Shown here piece by piece: positions 11,601-19,612 of a stretch of 53,719 nucleotides of DNA. This DNA comes from Pseudomonadota bacterium. Its GTDB lineage: Bacteria > Myxococcota_A > Bradymonadia > Bradymonadales > GCA-2716585. Made by a program: the position numbers and the translations under genes. Where the stretch lies: assembly GCA_005804885.1 (NCBI GenBank), contig SYOX01000260.1, forward strand, positions 1 to 53,719. Direction: 5' to 3'. Within the stretch, counting starts at the first letter, position 1; every line of letters begins with the position of its first letter. The notes under the pieces were generated by a model. It was not told the DNA's origin. It worked only from the letters and a program-made list of their open reading frames with translations, and searched no databases.

Positions 11601-14600
11601 ACGATCACCACGGTGGGGTTGTCGTCGCCGAGGCCGTTGGCCGGGTCGTCGCTCAGGACGGCGGGGATGCCCGTGGCCGTCAGGCGCGCCTGGTTGGGGA
11701 TCGTGACCCCGTCCTGGGCGTCGGCCAGGACGGTCGCCTCGAAGGCGACAGTGATGGGCTGCCCCGGCAGGAGGTCGCCCAGGGTCCAGCGCAGCGTGCG
11801 GCCGTTGAGCACGCCGCCGTTGGCCGGGGCAATGTCGACGAGGTTCTGATCGATGTCGTCGACGACCGCCACCGTCCGGCCGACCTCGGTGCCCTCGTTG
11901 TTCACGGTCAGGGTGTAGCGCAGCCTGTCGCCGGCCTCGACCAGCCCGCCGTTGAGGTCCTCGACGGCCTTGGCGAAGCCGTCAAAGCGCGCCTGGGCCG
12001 TGACTCTGAAGTTGGTCGTGTCGTCGACGCCCGGCGTCGCCGGATCGTCGGTGGGCTCGGGGTCCACGCCCTCGGCTCTGACCCGCGCCTGGTTGGCGAC
12101 GAGCGCGCCGTTGAGCACGCGGGGGCCGATCGTCGCGCGGAAGCGCACCACGACGCGGCCCGCGTCGCCGGGGACGATCTGGGCCAGCGCGGGGGTGCCC
12201 TGGGCGTCCCAGGTCACGGTGTTGCCCTGCAGGCGGCCGCCGTCGAGCGGCGTGATGCCGGTCAGGTTGACCGCGTCCACGGCGTCGACGACCTGGACCT
12301 GCCGGGCGGCGTCGTCGCCGTTGTTCAGGAGGGTGATGACGTACTCGACCACGTCGCCGGGCTCGAAGAAGGCGTCGCCGTCCAGATCGCGGACGACCTT
12401 GGTGGCCCCGCCGAGCAAGGCCGAGGAGCGCACGGTGATCAAGGTCGGGTCGTCGAGGTCTGGGGTCTCGGGGTCGTCGGTCACGACGGCGTTGACGAAG
12501 CCGTCGGCGGCAAGCCGGCCCTGGTTGAAGATCACCGTGCCGTCCTCGATGGGCGAGATGAGGACCGCCTCAAGGCGCAGAAGGACGGTCTGGCCGGGCT
12601 CTACGCGGGCCAGCGCGGGGGTCGTCCGGGCGCTCCACTCGACGGTCGGGGCGGCGAAGACGCCGCCGTCGCTGGCGCTGATGAAGACGAGGTTCTCGTC
12701 AAGGACATCCGTCACGACGACGTTGGTGGCCGCAGAGTCGCCATCGTTGGTGAAGCCGATGGTGTAGAGCACCCTGTCGCCGGGGTTGAACTGGCCGTCG
12801 AGGGGCGGATCGACGAGCTTGGTGGCGCCGTTGAGATCCGAGGCGGAGACGACCGGGAAGGTGGTCGCGTCGGGGAAGGGCTGGGTGCGCGGATCGTCGG
12901 TCAGCGCGGCCTCCAGGAGGCCCTCGGCGTTGATGGTGGCCTGGTTGGACACCAGCGCGCCGTTGTCCACGGCGTCCACGACGCGGACCTGGACGCGCAG
13001 CGGCAGCGCGACGTCGGGGTCGGGGGCCAGCGAGGCCAGCGCCGGGGTGGTCTGGGCCGTCCAGGTGACCGTCCGGGTCAGGGGGTCAAAGACGCCGCCG
13101 TCCAGGGGCACCACGTCGGTCAGGTTGGGATCGATGACATCGGTTACGACGATGTTCACGGCGGGGCTGGTGCCAGAGTTGATAAGCTCGATGGTGTAGG
13201 TGATCGCGTCGCCGGGGCGGACGGCGCCGCCGTCGGCGTCCTCGAAGAGCTTGCGGCTGCCGACGAGCAGGGCCGTGGACGAGACGATGAACTCGGTGGC
13301 GTCGTCCACCTCGGGCGTGTTGGGATCGTCGGTGGGGACGGGCTCGACGATCTCGGTGCTGGTGACGAAGGCCTGGTTGGACACCAGCGCGCCGTCTGGA
13401 ATGGGGTTGACGACGCGGCCGCGCACGCGGACCTCGATCTCGTCGCCGGGGACCATCTGGGGGATGAGCCAGGAGACCGTGCGGCCGTTGAGCGTGCCGC
13501 CGCTCTCGGGGACGATGTCGACCAGCTCGGCGGGGATCTCGTCGGAGATCACGACGTTGTTGGCCGCGGTCGTGCCGCTGTTGCGGGCGACGATCACGTA
13601 GACGGCCACGTCGTCGGGCCTGAAGCCCTGGCCGGGGTTGGTCTCGTTCTGGACGGCCTTGGAGGAGTTGACGAAGTCGGGGCGGGCCTCGACGACGACG
13701 ACCGTGGGGTCGTCGTCGCCGACCCCGTTGCGGGGATCGTCCGTCAGGACCGCTTCGGGCAGATCGAGGGAGGCGACGGAGGCCTGGTTCTGGATGAGGG
13801 CGCCGTTGGCGGTGCCCTGGGCGACGGCGGCCTGGAAGGACACCTCGGCGCTGCCCCCGGCCGCCACGGGCCCGGCCAGCGCCCAGCGGATCTGCCGGGT
13901 CCCGGGGTCAAAGACCCCTCCGTCGGCAGGGGTCACCCCAGCGAGCTCGGCGGGGAGGGTGTCGGTGACGACGACCTCGCGGGCGGAGCCCCTGCCGGAG
14001 TTCTCGACCGTGATCGTGTAGGTCAGGACGTCGCCGGGCTGGGCGGCGCCGCCGTTGACGTCGACGACGGCCTTGGTGCTGGCCGACAGATCCGCCTCGG
14101 CGCTGACCTCGATCACGGTGGGATCGTTGGCCTCGGGGGTGGCCGGATCGTCGGTGTTGACCGCCGCGACGATGCCCTCGGCGTTGATGACGCCCTGGTT
14201 GGGGATGAGGGTCCCGTTGTCGAGGGCGGGGGCGATGGTGGCGACGAAGGAGAGCTCGATCCGGGCGCCGGGGGCGACGCTGGCCAGCGCGGGGTTGCCC
14301 GCGGCGTTCCACAGGACGCGGTTGCCCGAGCGGACACCGCCGTTGTTGACGGTGCCGATCTCCAGAAGGTCGGCGTCGACGGTGTCGCTGACGGTGGCAT
14401 TGCGGGCCGTGTCTCGGCCCGTGTTGATGACGGTCAGGGTGTAGAGGACCTGATCGCCGGGCTCGAAGGTCCCGCCGTTGAGATCCTGGGCCACCTTGGT
14501 CGAGGTGCGAAGCTCGGGGGTGGACTGGATCGTGATGACGGTGGGGTCGTCGATCGTGACGGTGGAGGGGTCGTCGGTCAAGGTGGGCTGGGCGAGGTTG

Positions 14601-17299
14601 GTGGCGCGGATGAGCCCCTGGTTGCGGATGAGGGTGCCGTTGGGCAGGGGGGAGGCGATCTGGGCCGTGAAGGTGAGCTGAAGGGCGGCGCCGGGCGCGA
14701 CGTCGCCGAGGGTCCAGGTGACGCGGCGGCGCAGGGCGTCAAAGACGCCGCCGTTGGAGGGCACGACGGCGCTGAGGTTGAGCGCCACGTCGTCCTCGAC
14801 GACCACGCCGGTGCCGGCCCGGTTGCCGGTGTTGATGACGGTCAGGCGGTAGCTGACCGTGTCGCCGGGCTGGAAGCCGCCGGGGGGGGCGTTGAAGACC
14901 TCCTTGGTGGACTGATCGAAGATCGCCCCGGCCACGACGGTCAGCGCCTCGGAGCTCAGGTCGCGGTCCTGGCCGACGACGTCGCGCACCTGGAGGCGGC
15001 CCACGTTCTGGATGCGGGTGCCGCCGGGGGCGGCGTCGGCGACGCGGACGGTGAAGCGCAGGGTCGCGGTCGAGGCGCCCGCGACGGTCAGCCCGCGCAC
15101 GGTCAGGAGCCCGGTGCCGCTGTCGCCGGCCGGCGGAGGCGAGAAGGTGGCCTGCGGCAGCGGGGTCTCAAGGGCGAAGGCCTCGACGAAGGCCGGCAGG
15201 CTGTCGGTGAAGTCGATCACGGCCGAGGCATTGCCGGAGTTGGAGAAGCTCAGGGTGTAGCGCAGGGTGTCGCCGGGCGAGAGGGAGCCGCCGTTGACGT
15301 CGACGACGGACTTGAAGGTGGCGGGGTTGCGGAAGTTCACGGCGCTGACGAGGCGCGCGACGGTGGGATCGGGCGTGGGGTTGGTGTCGGGGTTGTCGGT
15401 CAGGAGGTCCGAGAGCAGGAAGTCGGCCTGGACGCGGCCCTGGTTGACGATGGAGAGGCCGTTGATGGACTCGGGGGCGACGCCCTGGTCGATGAGCTGC
15501 TGGACGGTGTCGATCTGGACGTTGTAGCTGATGAAGACGCCGCTGAGGGCCGAGGGGATGATGATCTCCTGGATGTCGACGCGGCCTCGGGCGTTGATGC
15601 CGCCGTTGGGGTCGGAGCGGTCGGTGAAGGGGGTCGGCGAGACGCCCAGGAGCCGGACGAAGGGCGGCATGTCGTCAACGAAGCGCACGCCCGAGGCGGT
15701 CCGGCCCGAGTTGTTGGGGATGAAGATCGTGTAGCCAAGCACGTCGCCGGGCTCGACCACGCCGCCGTTGACGTCGACGAAGCGCTTGGTCGGGGTCCCG
15801 AGCGAGGGCGCCACGACGGTGACGGTGACGGTGTTGGTCGAGGTCGGCTCGGCGATCTCCGCCGCGCGGATCAGCGCCACGTTGTTGATGCGCGTCCCCG
15901 ACGGCGTCCCGGGCGCGATCTGGGCGCGGAAGGTGATCCGACGGTCGTTGTCGCCCGTGTTCGGGATCGTCCCGAGGAGCAGCCCGGCGGCCAGCGCCGA
16001 GCGCCCGTTGACGTCGGGCACCAGCACGCCGTCGAGGCGCGTCGAGCCGGCCACGTAGATGAAGCGGTTGTCCAGCACGTCCTGGAGCACGACCTGGGTG
16101 GCGGCGAGGCTCCCGCCGTTGGTCACCGTGATGTCGAAGAAGACGGTCTCGCCGGGGCCGGCCTCGTCAGGGTCGACGGTCTTGATGGTGGACCGCGTGC
16201 TGAAGTTCGGCGCCAGCCGGTTGAGCGAGAGCACCACGTAGCCCAGGAAGACCGACTCGCCGCCGCCGCCCTGCACGGAGGGCACGCCGTCGCCGCTGCC
16301 GGCCTGGATCCGCACGGATCTGTCGCCGGACCGCACCAGGCTCGAGATGTCGAAGGTGTCGATGTCGATGCCCAGCGATCCGCCGGTGGGCGTCGTCGAG
16401 TTGAAGAGGTTGCCGGGTGGGTTGTTCGGATCGCTCAGCCGCGTGCCGTTGACGGCGATGAAGTCCACGCAGTCGCTGCACCGAAGTTGCGGGTTGGAGT
16501 CCTGATCCTGGGGCGGGACGCCCAGCAGCGCGTCGCCCTCCAGGCCGAAGAAGGTGAAGTTGCCGCGCGGGGGGTTGGCCACCTCGAAGCCGCTGATGGT
16601 GAAGTTGTCCACGCCGGAGGAGTTCTCCGTCTCGTCCAGGTGCCGGAAGCCATCAAAGAGCACGACGTCGCGCTGGGTCGTCTCCGAGGAGTTGCTGTGG
16701 ACCACCACGATCGACCAGCCGGCGTAGCGCGCCTGACAGTTGGCGTCGACGCACTGGCCGTTCTGATCCACGACCCCGGCCCTGGCCGACACGTCGCCGA
16801 CCGTATACAGGCCGTTGAAGTTGCCGGGCGTGGCCGCGTGCGCCGCCACGATCGCGGTCACGTCCGCGCGGCAGTAGAAGAAGCCGTCCAGCGCCGGGCT
16901 GGTGAAGCACGTGTTGGCCGTCACCGAGGTCGAAAAACCGTCCGGCAGCGCGAACCTCGCCGTCCTGTCCGGCTGGCCCTGCACCGAGCCGGACCAGAAC
17001 AGGAAGGCCCCCTCGATCTCGGCCCCGACCGGGACGGTCGACAGCGCCGCGGAGCTCTGGGTCAGGAGGATGGAGTTGACCAGGGGCTGGCTGGGCGTGT
17101 TGCTCATCAGCGTGTTGCCCGTGGCGACGTGGTCGCCAAAGACCCTGAAGGTCCGGAACAAGGTCAAGGGCGTCCCCTCGACCGTCGCCTCGGCCCGACC
17201 CGTCGTCAGCGCCAGAGCGCCCAGGACGCACAGCAGGATCAACCCGACAGAAAGACGCCTCTGGCCCTTGAGCGCAGCGAGGTTATCGGCAGTCAACAT
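2612..17299 (-). CDS. Giant DUF11-repeat surface protein with SdrB-like and OmpA-like domains and a predicted C-terminal beta-barrel
   Basis: Encodes 4895 residues. I chose the ATG at 17299, preceded by AAGGGACAGGA, because a normal signal peptide then follows (basic QRR, hydrophobic core, cleavage near GRAEA); a longer frame to 17350 adds 17 residues. The N-terminal domain (about 35-370) has paired cysteines. Sixteen DUF11-type repeats of about 137 residues (about 371-2570) show TKxVxDxNGG, PGDxxxYT, NTGxxxA and a closing TDDPxTxxxDDPT. An SdrB-like domain follows (about 2613-2677), then a 17th DUF11-like repeat (about 2848), a second SdrB-like domain with DANGDGWQDEGE (about 3012-3072), an OmpA-like segment with TDERA and NRFLNRRLEV (about 3311-3388), an acidic linker (about 3723-3785) and an Ig-like domain (about 3873-3960). 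The last 930 residues alternate like outer-membrane strands and end in Tyr (FFRIQGTY). Likely anchored in the outer membrane with a long exposed stalk; adhesion or surface-layer function is inference. Confidence 0.9.
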   Translation of the reverse strand: MLTADNLAALKGQRRLSVGLILLCVLGALALTTGRAEATVEGTPLTLFRTFRVFGDHVATGNTLMSNTPSQPLVNSILLTQSSAALSTVPVGAEIEGAFLFWSGSVQGQPDRTARFALPDGFSTSVTANTCFTSPALDGFFYCRADVTAIVAAHAATPGNFNGLYTVGDVSARAGVVDQNGQCVDANCQARYAGWSIVVVHSNSSETTQRDVVLFDGFRHLDETENSSGVDNFTISGFEVANPPRGNFTFFGLEGDALLGVPPQDQDSNPQLRCSDCVDFIAVNGTRLSDPNNPPGNLFNSTTPTGGSLGIDIDTFDISSLVRSGDRSVRIQAGSGDGVPSVQGGGGESVFLGYVVLSLNRLAPNFSTRSTIKTVDPDEAGPGETVFFDITVTNGGSLAATQVVLQDVLDNRFIYVAGSTRLDGVLVPDVNGRSALAAGLLLGTIPNTGDNDRRITFRAQIAPGTPSGTRINNVALIRAAEIAEPTSTNTVTVTVVAPSLGTPTKRFVDVNGGVVEPGDVLGYTIFIPNNSGRTASGVRFVDDMPPFVRLLGVSPTPFTDRSDPNGGINARGRVDIQEIIIPSALSGVFISYNVQIDTVQQLIDQGVAPESINGLSIVNQGRVQADFLLSDLLTDNPDTNPTPDPTVARLVSAVNFRNPATFKSVVDVNGGSLSPGDTLRYTLSFSNSGNASAVIDFTDSLPAFVEAFALETPLPQATFSPPPAGDSGTGLLTVRGLTVAGASTATLRFTVRVADAAPGGTRIQNVGRLQVRDVVGQDRDLSSEALTVVAGAIFDQSTKEVFNAPPGGFQPGDTVSYRLTVINTGNRAGTGVVVEDDVALNLSAVVPSNGGVFDALRRRVTWTLGDVAPGAALQLTFTAQIASPLPNGTLIRNQGLIRATNLAQPTLTDDPSTVTIDDPTVITIQSTPELRTSTKVAQDLNGGTFEPGDQVLYTLTVINTGRDTARNATVSDTVDADLLEIGTVNNGGVRSGNRVLWNAAGNPALASVAPGARIELSFVATIAPALDNGTLIPNQGVINAEGIVAAVNTDDPATPEANDPTVIEVSAEADLSASTKAVVDVNGGAAQPGDVLTYTITVENSGRGSAREVVVTDTLPAELAGVTPADGGVFDPGTRQIRWALAGPVAAGGSAEVSFQAAVAQGTANGALIQNQASVASLDLPEAVLTDDPRNGVGDDDPTVVVVEARPDFVNSSKAVQNETNPGQGFRPDDVAVYVIVARNSGTTAANNVVISDEIPAELVDIVPESGGTLNGRTVSWLIPQMVPGDEIEVRVRGRVVNPIPDGALVSNQAFVTSTEIVEPVPTDDPNTPEVDDATEFIVSSTALLVGSRKLFEDADGGAVRPGDAITYTIELINSGTSPAVNIVVTDVIDPNLTDVVPLDGGVFDPLTRTVTWTAQTTPALASLAPDPDVALPLRVQVRVVDAVDNGALVSNQATINAEGLLEAALTDDPRTQPFPDATTFPVVSASDLNGATKLVDPPLDGQFNPGDRVLYTIGFTNDGDSAATNVVVTDVLDENLVFISASDGGVFAAPTVEWSARTTPALARVEPGQTVLLRLEAVLISPIEDGTVIFNQGRLAADGFVNAVVTDDPETPDLDDPTLITVRSSALLGGATKVVRDLDGDAFFEPGDVVEYVITLLNNGDDAARQVQVVDAVDAVNLTGITPLDGGRLQGNTVTWDAQGTPALAQIVPGDAGRVVVRFRATIGPRVLNGALVANQARVRAEGVDPEPTDDPATPGVDDTTNFRVTAQARFDGFAKAVEDLNGGLVEAGDRLRYTLTVNNEGTEVGRTVAVVDDIDQNLVDIAPANGGVLNGRTLRWTLGDLLPGQPITVAFEATVLADAQDGVTIPNQARLTATGIPAVLSDDPANGLGDDNPTVVIVNARPDLTTFTKSAVDVNGGFLHPGDTVEFTLTVRNTGRGAAREIVVRDPIDTTLLENIEPGQRGRLQAGVVTWTLQEEPRLASLPVGQNVALTIRARVRAEIPNGTFILNQANVVAADTPQEFSDDPATPQDNDPTRIEVRFPQFGPLVKRAQDINGGLLQAGDRIRYTLAVQSEGGEPISNVRVEDTIVQRLTDIEPLDGGVFSPLNGTIVWNQGTTPGLGLIQPGQVVELSFLASVSLDALPGEQLPNQALATSPVDLGLRELSDDPANGLGDRDPTIITVEAPPLPDLGNTEKSVTDDNGGTLEPGDLLTWRIVVRNTGRGDSGDLTLSDPTPALTTYVPGSTIALGAQVPDVGAQSPLIQGLALRGLAPGAQLAVEFKTRVIDAAPTGAIIANQGVVSSAAGVQALTDDPTTANLDDATTIVVGAAPNLTGVRKLARVVDDNDNGLLDVNEAVEYEIRIPNRGTTVATGVTFRDTLPDNLAYAPGFFSVDGGGLTEDDDGDPGLVQGNEVTVILGTLEPGLSHTVRFRARVLRGDEVVNQGLVVGREFADEPTDDDGNEANGNQPTRTLVGRGAALVTITKDVSDANGERVAPGDELIYTLVVGNRGATTAEDVIVQDQLPDGLIFVDFVTVPDGANVNQGPLAIVRDFNVPAGEVRVVSFRARVDEAAAEGQIICNGASAESRTGQGVVESQDACVSVGGVVGASRLLGLAFEDIGDRNGVFDEDDRVFEDFLVRVYRRSNAGFAIAETATGPDGGFELPALTRGDYVVKVFSRPVGSSPVEFARVDGLSLSSGGLVKQDVLVDPSGRVYNSITGDLISGAEVLLFYADEDPDPIRAGRLVAPEDLPEGQQGQLTRSGLYKFDVLPGHIYRLEVVAPNQTLVFPSGRVPAQDRTWDPAVDPNEVVDAEIPDVSGATEQVYFLSFDIRGVDDFVLNNHIPVDPIASLVRLEKRANKRAATVGEIISYRIEVTNGSARDLLHDARSRTGGVFVRDALPKGFSYVKGSARLRRKVEGRTVSSDIAEPAGERTLSFGVREGNTETGRPRPLSIGAGETVELQYQLVAGTDVAPGTEAVNRAVLVSADGSTPLSNEDEARVRVIFDPIFDQGVVLGKVFCDANGDGWQDEGERGIYRARVYLDNGWYAITDTAGKFHLQGVNPGNHLIKLDVDSLPTGSEATTDVKRVFYVTRGLPSRFSFGATCAENFVDEVDVNASRALIEEQERRVRENFVAVSGNLDALDARIETSALPLARAALSVASKKEGAPVIVSVEGGKAEPTLRFTTAVTGGATPSSWTLEISAVDGEGAAHVLSGTGAPPSEVTWDGLGKDGRTLVLSGPTAYRARLIVLCEGGAVASSAPVGFGVSGRDKDVVAEEVLNGDLFVKKARKEEMTEKGREDLKKVARKGREGRRVLVRVSVHTDDEGKPEALKVLTDERAALIKKFLVGELKIAEADVEVRSFGGSQPLVPNIGERNRFLNRRLEVKVTDPNPDIISPTLPDPPLADAGVFVNDKRLDVATDGAFSAKVLKPADGLLVIMLRHRDGGFSAGRANIREGFIELRTPPIKMPEVPLEVDLKAGSVKFGGATSASALMKVSVRSEAQVMTLDGGTIKPLSRFIIEADKSLAVDQYAFEIVDEGGTVVHTSRGQGGLPEALRWGGAVDQDRTFLIPGWYSASLTVFTADGQLGRSALSQFRLKPAVEEKAPKRGQRRKDEAAPKEEVQAAPVKAVAQRAFVNGVEVKVGAEGRFSTQVGAYTGQKVVLEVFTAEGGRAVLHLEVPAGYPKPVELEPGSAMPVMGGQLMPAGANDAPKGNDGAKADPVEGAVGGDKTGGGGKPSEGAPEGDGSEGVAPEGDDVEAPKDAVEPEDAVEPEDTVDPEESALPGGFRVIAQAPGVATGSARAPIFKLTLAQEGDEVDAEADVKEAEGAEAVEAPAKAKAAESGLESFGKAQLDEALRGLEEVNVDKEAMDSPAANLKVDLPAQGTILRNRELVVRGSTDPDNKLTINGAPVEVIDGEFVAYVGLPHGESEVVIATEDKKGNKGEIRWPVLVSDSTLFMMAFADVGVILEGAELDGLTDENTIELDGGTILHGQARLFMRGTMSGREILDHFFEEYRYTAFVDTSRQAEFESFLTETVDPDAFYPIYGDASEGVREAEARGKLYVMLEADDSKLKFGSVRPGIEGVEFFRYDRPMYGAQIDFNKVIEEDYKTEIKAFGSADGSFLGGENRVLHTYNYLQGTGGSLYWLRHGEVVEGTEQVSIVVRDEASGLELARIPQARHADYTVDYRTGRLLFKAPVPSVMRAGFMTTRVNTTQQVLDGNPVVIEISYDYEADEAAADASWGGQIRETFFDTVHIGGGYVKEARGVEGGEDYALWGLEAGAKYSELTRLVFEYAESEAQDALSLFSSDGGLTYDPFTRRSGQDKKGSALLVRSRLELGDFFFEEGGAPAEFLAINAYLQRVSEGFFSNGTVLDQGQDKFGGDAAWLIDPSNTLRVRYDGLFSQIDNLEDPNPEVTKELERHTFTTQYQYRLTDWRFELEHTHTFFDDATKVDGFHTDVAGGRVHHDFNEILSGFVGQQLVLQGDPRLYDETADRLQTDVGVSIKFADDWALELSEALRWNGENATQIGLNSKLSPDSHVYIRERITTREDQSGASSTTVIGGENRFADGTGRLYSEYQIDAGLDGESSRAVVGIGKGFKLMDGLLLDVAYERSQTYASAQVGENSRDVLSVGYAWLGTPNLRLSQKFEVRYDDADPSAPQNNPCFTDLALSNPDFCRDNLPGGADKLQLLTSNAVTLKFWEDHHLLARLNFSTTENLTFDREEARHLEASFGYALRPVTWDWFDLLIKYTYLQDMRPIDLLDNREEREHAHVFSLVPIFETPLKLQFVEKLAFKRQFVRYDNLPEVQSDTVLAISRVNYHLTDLFDVGVEYRFLQNFLANDLKHGALVEFTWMIQEYARLGIGYNFTSFSDDELSDLDRDVGGLFFRIQGTY

Positions 17300-17513
17300 T
17301 CCTGTCCCTTGATTTGAAGAGTCAGCGCTTGAAAACCCGCAGCGCCTCACCCGCGCAGCTCGCTCAGGGAGAGGGCCTCACCCGCGATCATCAGGCCCCA
17401 CGCGGGGATACCACCTTTTGGGCCTCGGCCACAATCCCACCCCGCCCTGACGCGACGGCGCAGTGCAAGGCCCAGGCCACCCGCCGCCCGTTAGCGCGCG
17501 CACGCCGATCCCC

Positions 17514-19214
17514 TCAAGGCGCCAGCACCAGCGGCAGCGGAGAGCCATCATCCGGGTTGAAGATCTCGACCTTGTTCAGGCTCTTCACCTCCCCCCCGTC
17601 CTCGCCGACGCCCCCGGTCAGGAGCACCAGGCCGTTGCTCAAGAGCGTGGCCTCGTGCATGAAGCGCGGCGTCACCATCGCCGAGACCACCGGCAGGCTC
17701 GTGTAGCGCCCGTTGGTCGAGTTGAAGATCAGCGACTCGCCGCCGCCGATCACCCTCCCGCCGCTGTCCAGGCCACCGAAGATGACGATCTTCTCCGTCA
17801 TGGGCAGCTCCAGGGCCTGCGCGCGGCTGCGGCCGATGGCCAGGTTGCCGGCCTCCACCGCCACGTTGGCCGCGACGTCGAAGATCTCCACCCCCGACAC
17901 CGCCTGACCCTCCGCGTCCACACCCCCCACCGTCACGATCAGGTTCCCCTGCTCCGGCGAGGCCGCCAGAGAGCTGTGACCCGACCTCGGCACGACCATG
18001 GCGCCGACGCTGTCGCTGAACTCGAAGAGCGCGTTGTTGTTCACCCCCCTGAGCATCTCCATCGACGCCACCGGCCCCTCCGCGCCCTCGCCTCCGATGA
18101 CCAGGATGTCCGCTCCGACGCCCAGCCCGGACCTCATGAGAACCGCCGTGTGCTCGGCCCGCGCCGCGACCATGACGATCGGCGCGTCGCCCGCATTGCG
18201 CTCGAAGCGGTTCGTCTGAGGGTTGAACACCTCCGCGTCGCCCACCAGCGTCGCGACCCCCCGCGTGATGTTCCGACCGCCGATCACCACCACCTTGCCG
18301 TCGATGCGCCGCAGCGTCGCCGTGTGCCACGCCCGGCCCGTGCCCAGGCCCCCCTCCCCCGTGATCTGCGACCAGCGCTGGCTGGCGGGGTCAAAGATCT
18401 CCGAGGGGCGCACCGACTCGATCACGGGGCCATCGCCCGTCTCGATCACCGTAACTCCCCCCACGACCAGCACCCGACCGTCGGCCAGCTGCGTCGTGGT
18501 GTGAAAGGCCCTGGGCGTGAGCATGTTCGGCAGCGCGAAGAAGGTCCCCGAGGCCGGGTCGTAGACCTCGACCGCCGCGATCGTCTCGCGCAGCCCAAGC
18601 CCGTCGGGCAAGAAGGGCGAGCTGAGGCCGGCGCCCTCTTCCAGCACGCCGCCGCCCGTAAAGAGCACGCGGCCCCCAGGGAGCGGCGTCTGGACGTGCC
18701 CGGCCCGCGTCAAGCCCACGGCGAAGCGCACCGGCTGGACGACGGGCTGCCGATCCACCCCCACCGTCAGGGTCGTGGCCTCCGAAAAACTCTCCAGCGC
18801 CGTAAAGAGCACCGGGACGCGCCTGTCGTTGGAGCTGGGCTTGAAGGCGAAGGGCGTGCTCATCCCCCTGTAGATGGGCACGCCGCCGACGTCGAGGCCC
18901 TCCACGACGATCTGGATCTGATCGTTGAAGGGGATGCCCGAGAACTTCGCGCCGCTCTCGGACAGATCGAAGGTCCGCGTCTTGAGCACGCGGCCGCTGA
19001 CCGCGTCGCGCGCCGTGAACCGGATCGAGGGCATCCCCGCTGGGATCGGGTTGAGGTTCGGGCTGCTCGACGTGAAGATCTGCACCTCCAGATCAGGCCC
19101 GCTCACCTCCTCGTCCACGCACCCCGCGCTCAAGAGCGAGCACAGGCCGCCGATCATCCACAACAAGCCCAGAGAGCGGGCGCTCGCCCAAGCCATGAAA
19201 CCACCGTAAGACAT
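17514..19214 (-). CDS. Kelch-repeat lipoprotein
   Basis: Encodes 566 residues. The start at 19214 gives a lipoprotein signal ending LLSAGC with C32 lipidated; an internal ATG at residue 7, closely preceded by GGTGG, is an alternative, and the frame further upstream to 19730 is not protein-like. An N-terminal beta domain is followed from about residue 170 by seven kelch-type motifs: RVLFTGGG, RVLVVGGV, KVVVIGGR, DILVIGGE, LIVTVGGV, KIVIFGGL and LVLLTGGV. Seven such motifs fit a complete beta-propeller. Exported to the periplasm or cell surface; the ligand is unknown. It lies 214 bp upstream of the giant surface gene on the same strand, so cotranscription is possible but not shown. Kelch lipoproteins of this type are common in Myxococcota. 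Confidence 0.88.
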   Translation of the reverse strand: MSYGGFMAWASARSLGLLWMIGGLCSLLSAGCVDEEVSGPDLEVQIFTSSSPNLNPIPAGMPSIRFTARDAVSGRVLKTRTFDLSESGAKFSGIPFNDQIQIVVEGLDVGGVPIYRGMSTPFAFKPSSNDRRVPVLFTALESFSEATTLTVGVDRQPVVQPVRFAVGLTRAGHVQTPLPGGRVLFTGGGVLEEGAGLSSPFLPDGLGLRETIAAVEVYDPASGTFFALPNMLTPRAFHTTTQLADGRVLVVGGVTVIETGDGPVIESVRPSEIFDPASQRWSQITGEGGLGTGRAWHTATLRRIDGKVVVIGGRNITRGVATLVGDAEVFNPQTNRFERNAGDAPIVMVAARAEHTAVLMRSGLGVGADILVIGGEGAEGPVASMEMLRGVNNNALFEFSDSVGAMVVPRSGHSSLAASPEQGNLIVTVGGVDAEGQAVSGVEIFDVAANVAVEAGNLAIGRSRAQALELPMTEKIVIFGGLDSGGRVIGGGESLIFNSTNGRYTSLPVVSAMVTPRFMHEATLLSNGLVLLTGGVGEDGGEVKSLNKVEIFNPDDGSPLPLVLAP

Positions 19215-19305
19215 TGTATTATCTTTATTTTCCTGAGACAGGACGCGCGCGCATCTTCGCCCGCCTGCCCTGGCCCTCTCAGATCCGTCTTGAGGATTGA
19301 CCACG

Positions 19306-19512
19306 CCGGGCTCGCGCCCGGCGCTACAACTCCAGGCACGCCCCTGCGGGGCTGGCGAAGGGCCCTCGTCGACCATCGGGATCATGTCGCTCGGCTCGCT
19401 GACCTCAACGTCAAGCGCTGCTGGTGGGGTGTGGTGCCACGCTGGGAGGTCGAGGCCCTGTCGAGAGCCCCGCAGGGGCATCCCTGACCTGTAGCGCCGG
19501 GCGCGAGCCCGG
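19306..19512. repeat. 207-bp inverted-repeat element, type A
   Basis: Lies in the 398-bp gap between the PEGA gene and the kelch gene. The ends 19306-19328 and 19490-19512 are perfect 23-bp reverse complements (left end CCGGGCTCGCGCCCGG, then CGCTACA). Further in, GCCCCTGCGGGGCT on the left pairs with AGCCCCGCAGGGGC on the right, giving imperfect arms of about 50 bp around a non-palindromic core. The rest of the gap (19215-19305 and 19513-19612) shows nothing recognisable. The same GCTAC, spacer, CGCCCCTSCGGGGCT layout recurs at 23301-23533. Probably a MITE- or REP-type intergenic element. Confidence 0.8.
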
Positions 19513-19612
19513 GGCGAGCGGGCTCCAAGCCCATCCACACGATCTCTATCCCTGTTCACACCTGCTCCACGCTCGTCCTGGGCGCCGCGATCAGCGCCTG
19601 CCCCTGCCGCGC

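Noticed and set aside
4754..17317. A 4187-codon open frame on the plus strand opposite the giant surface gene
   Set aside because: It is an antisense shadow caused by GC-rich codons. Its translation is low-complexity Asp/Gly/Val/Arg with no domain, while the minus strand has a signal peptide, ribosome site and clear DUF11 repeats.
17463..19487. Plus-strand frame of 674 codons over the kelch gene
   Set aside because: His/Arg-rich shadow; the kelch motifs are on the minus strand.
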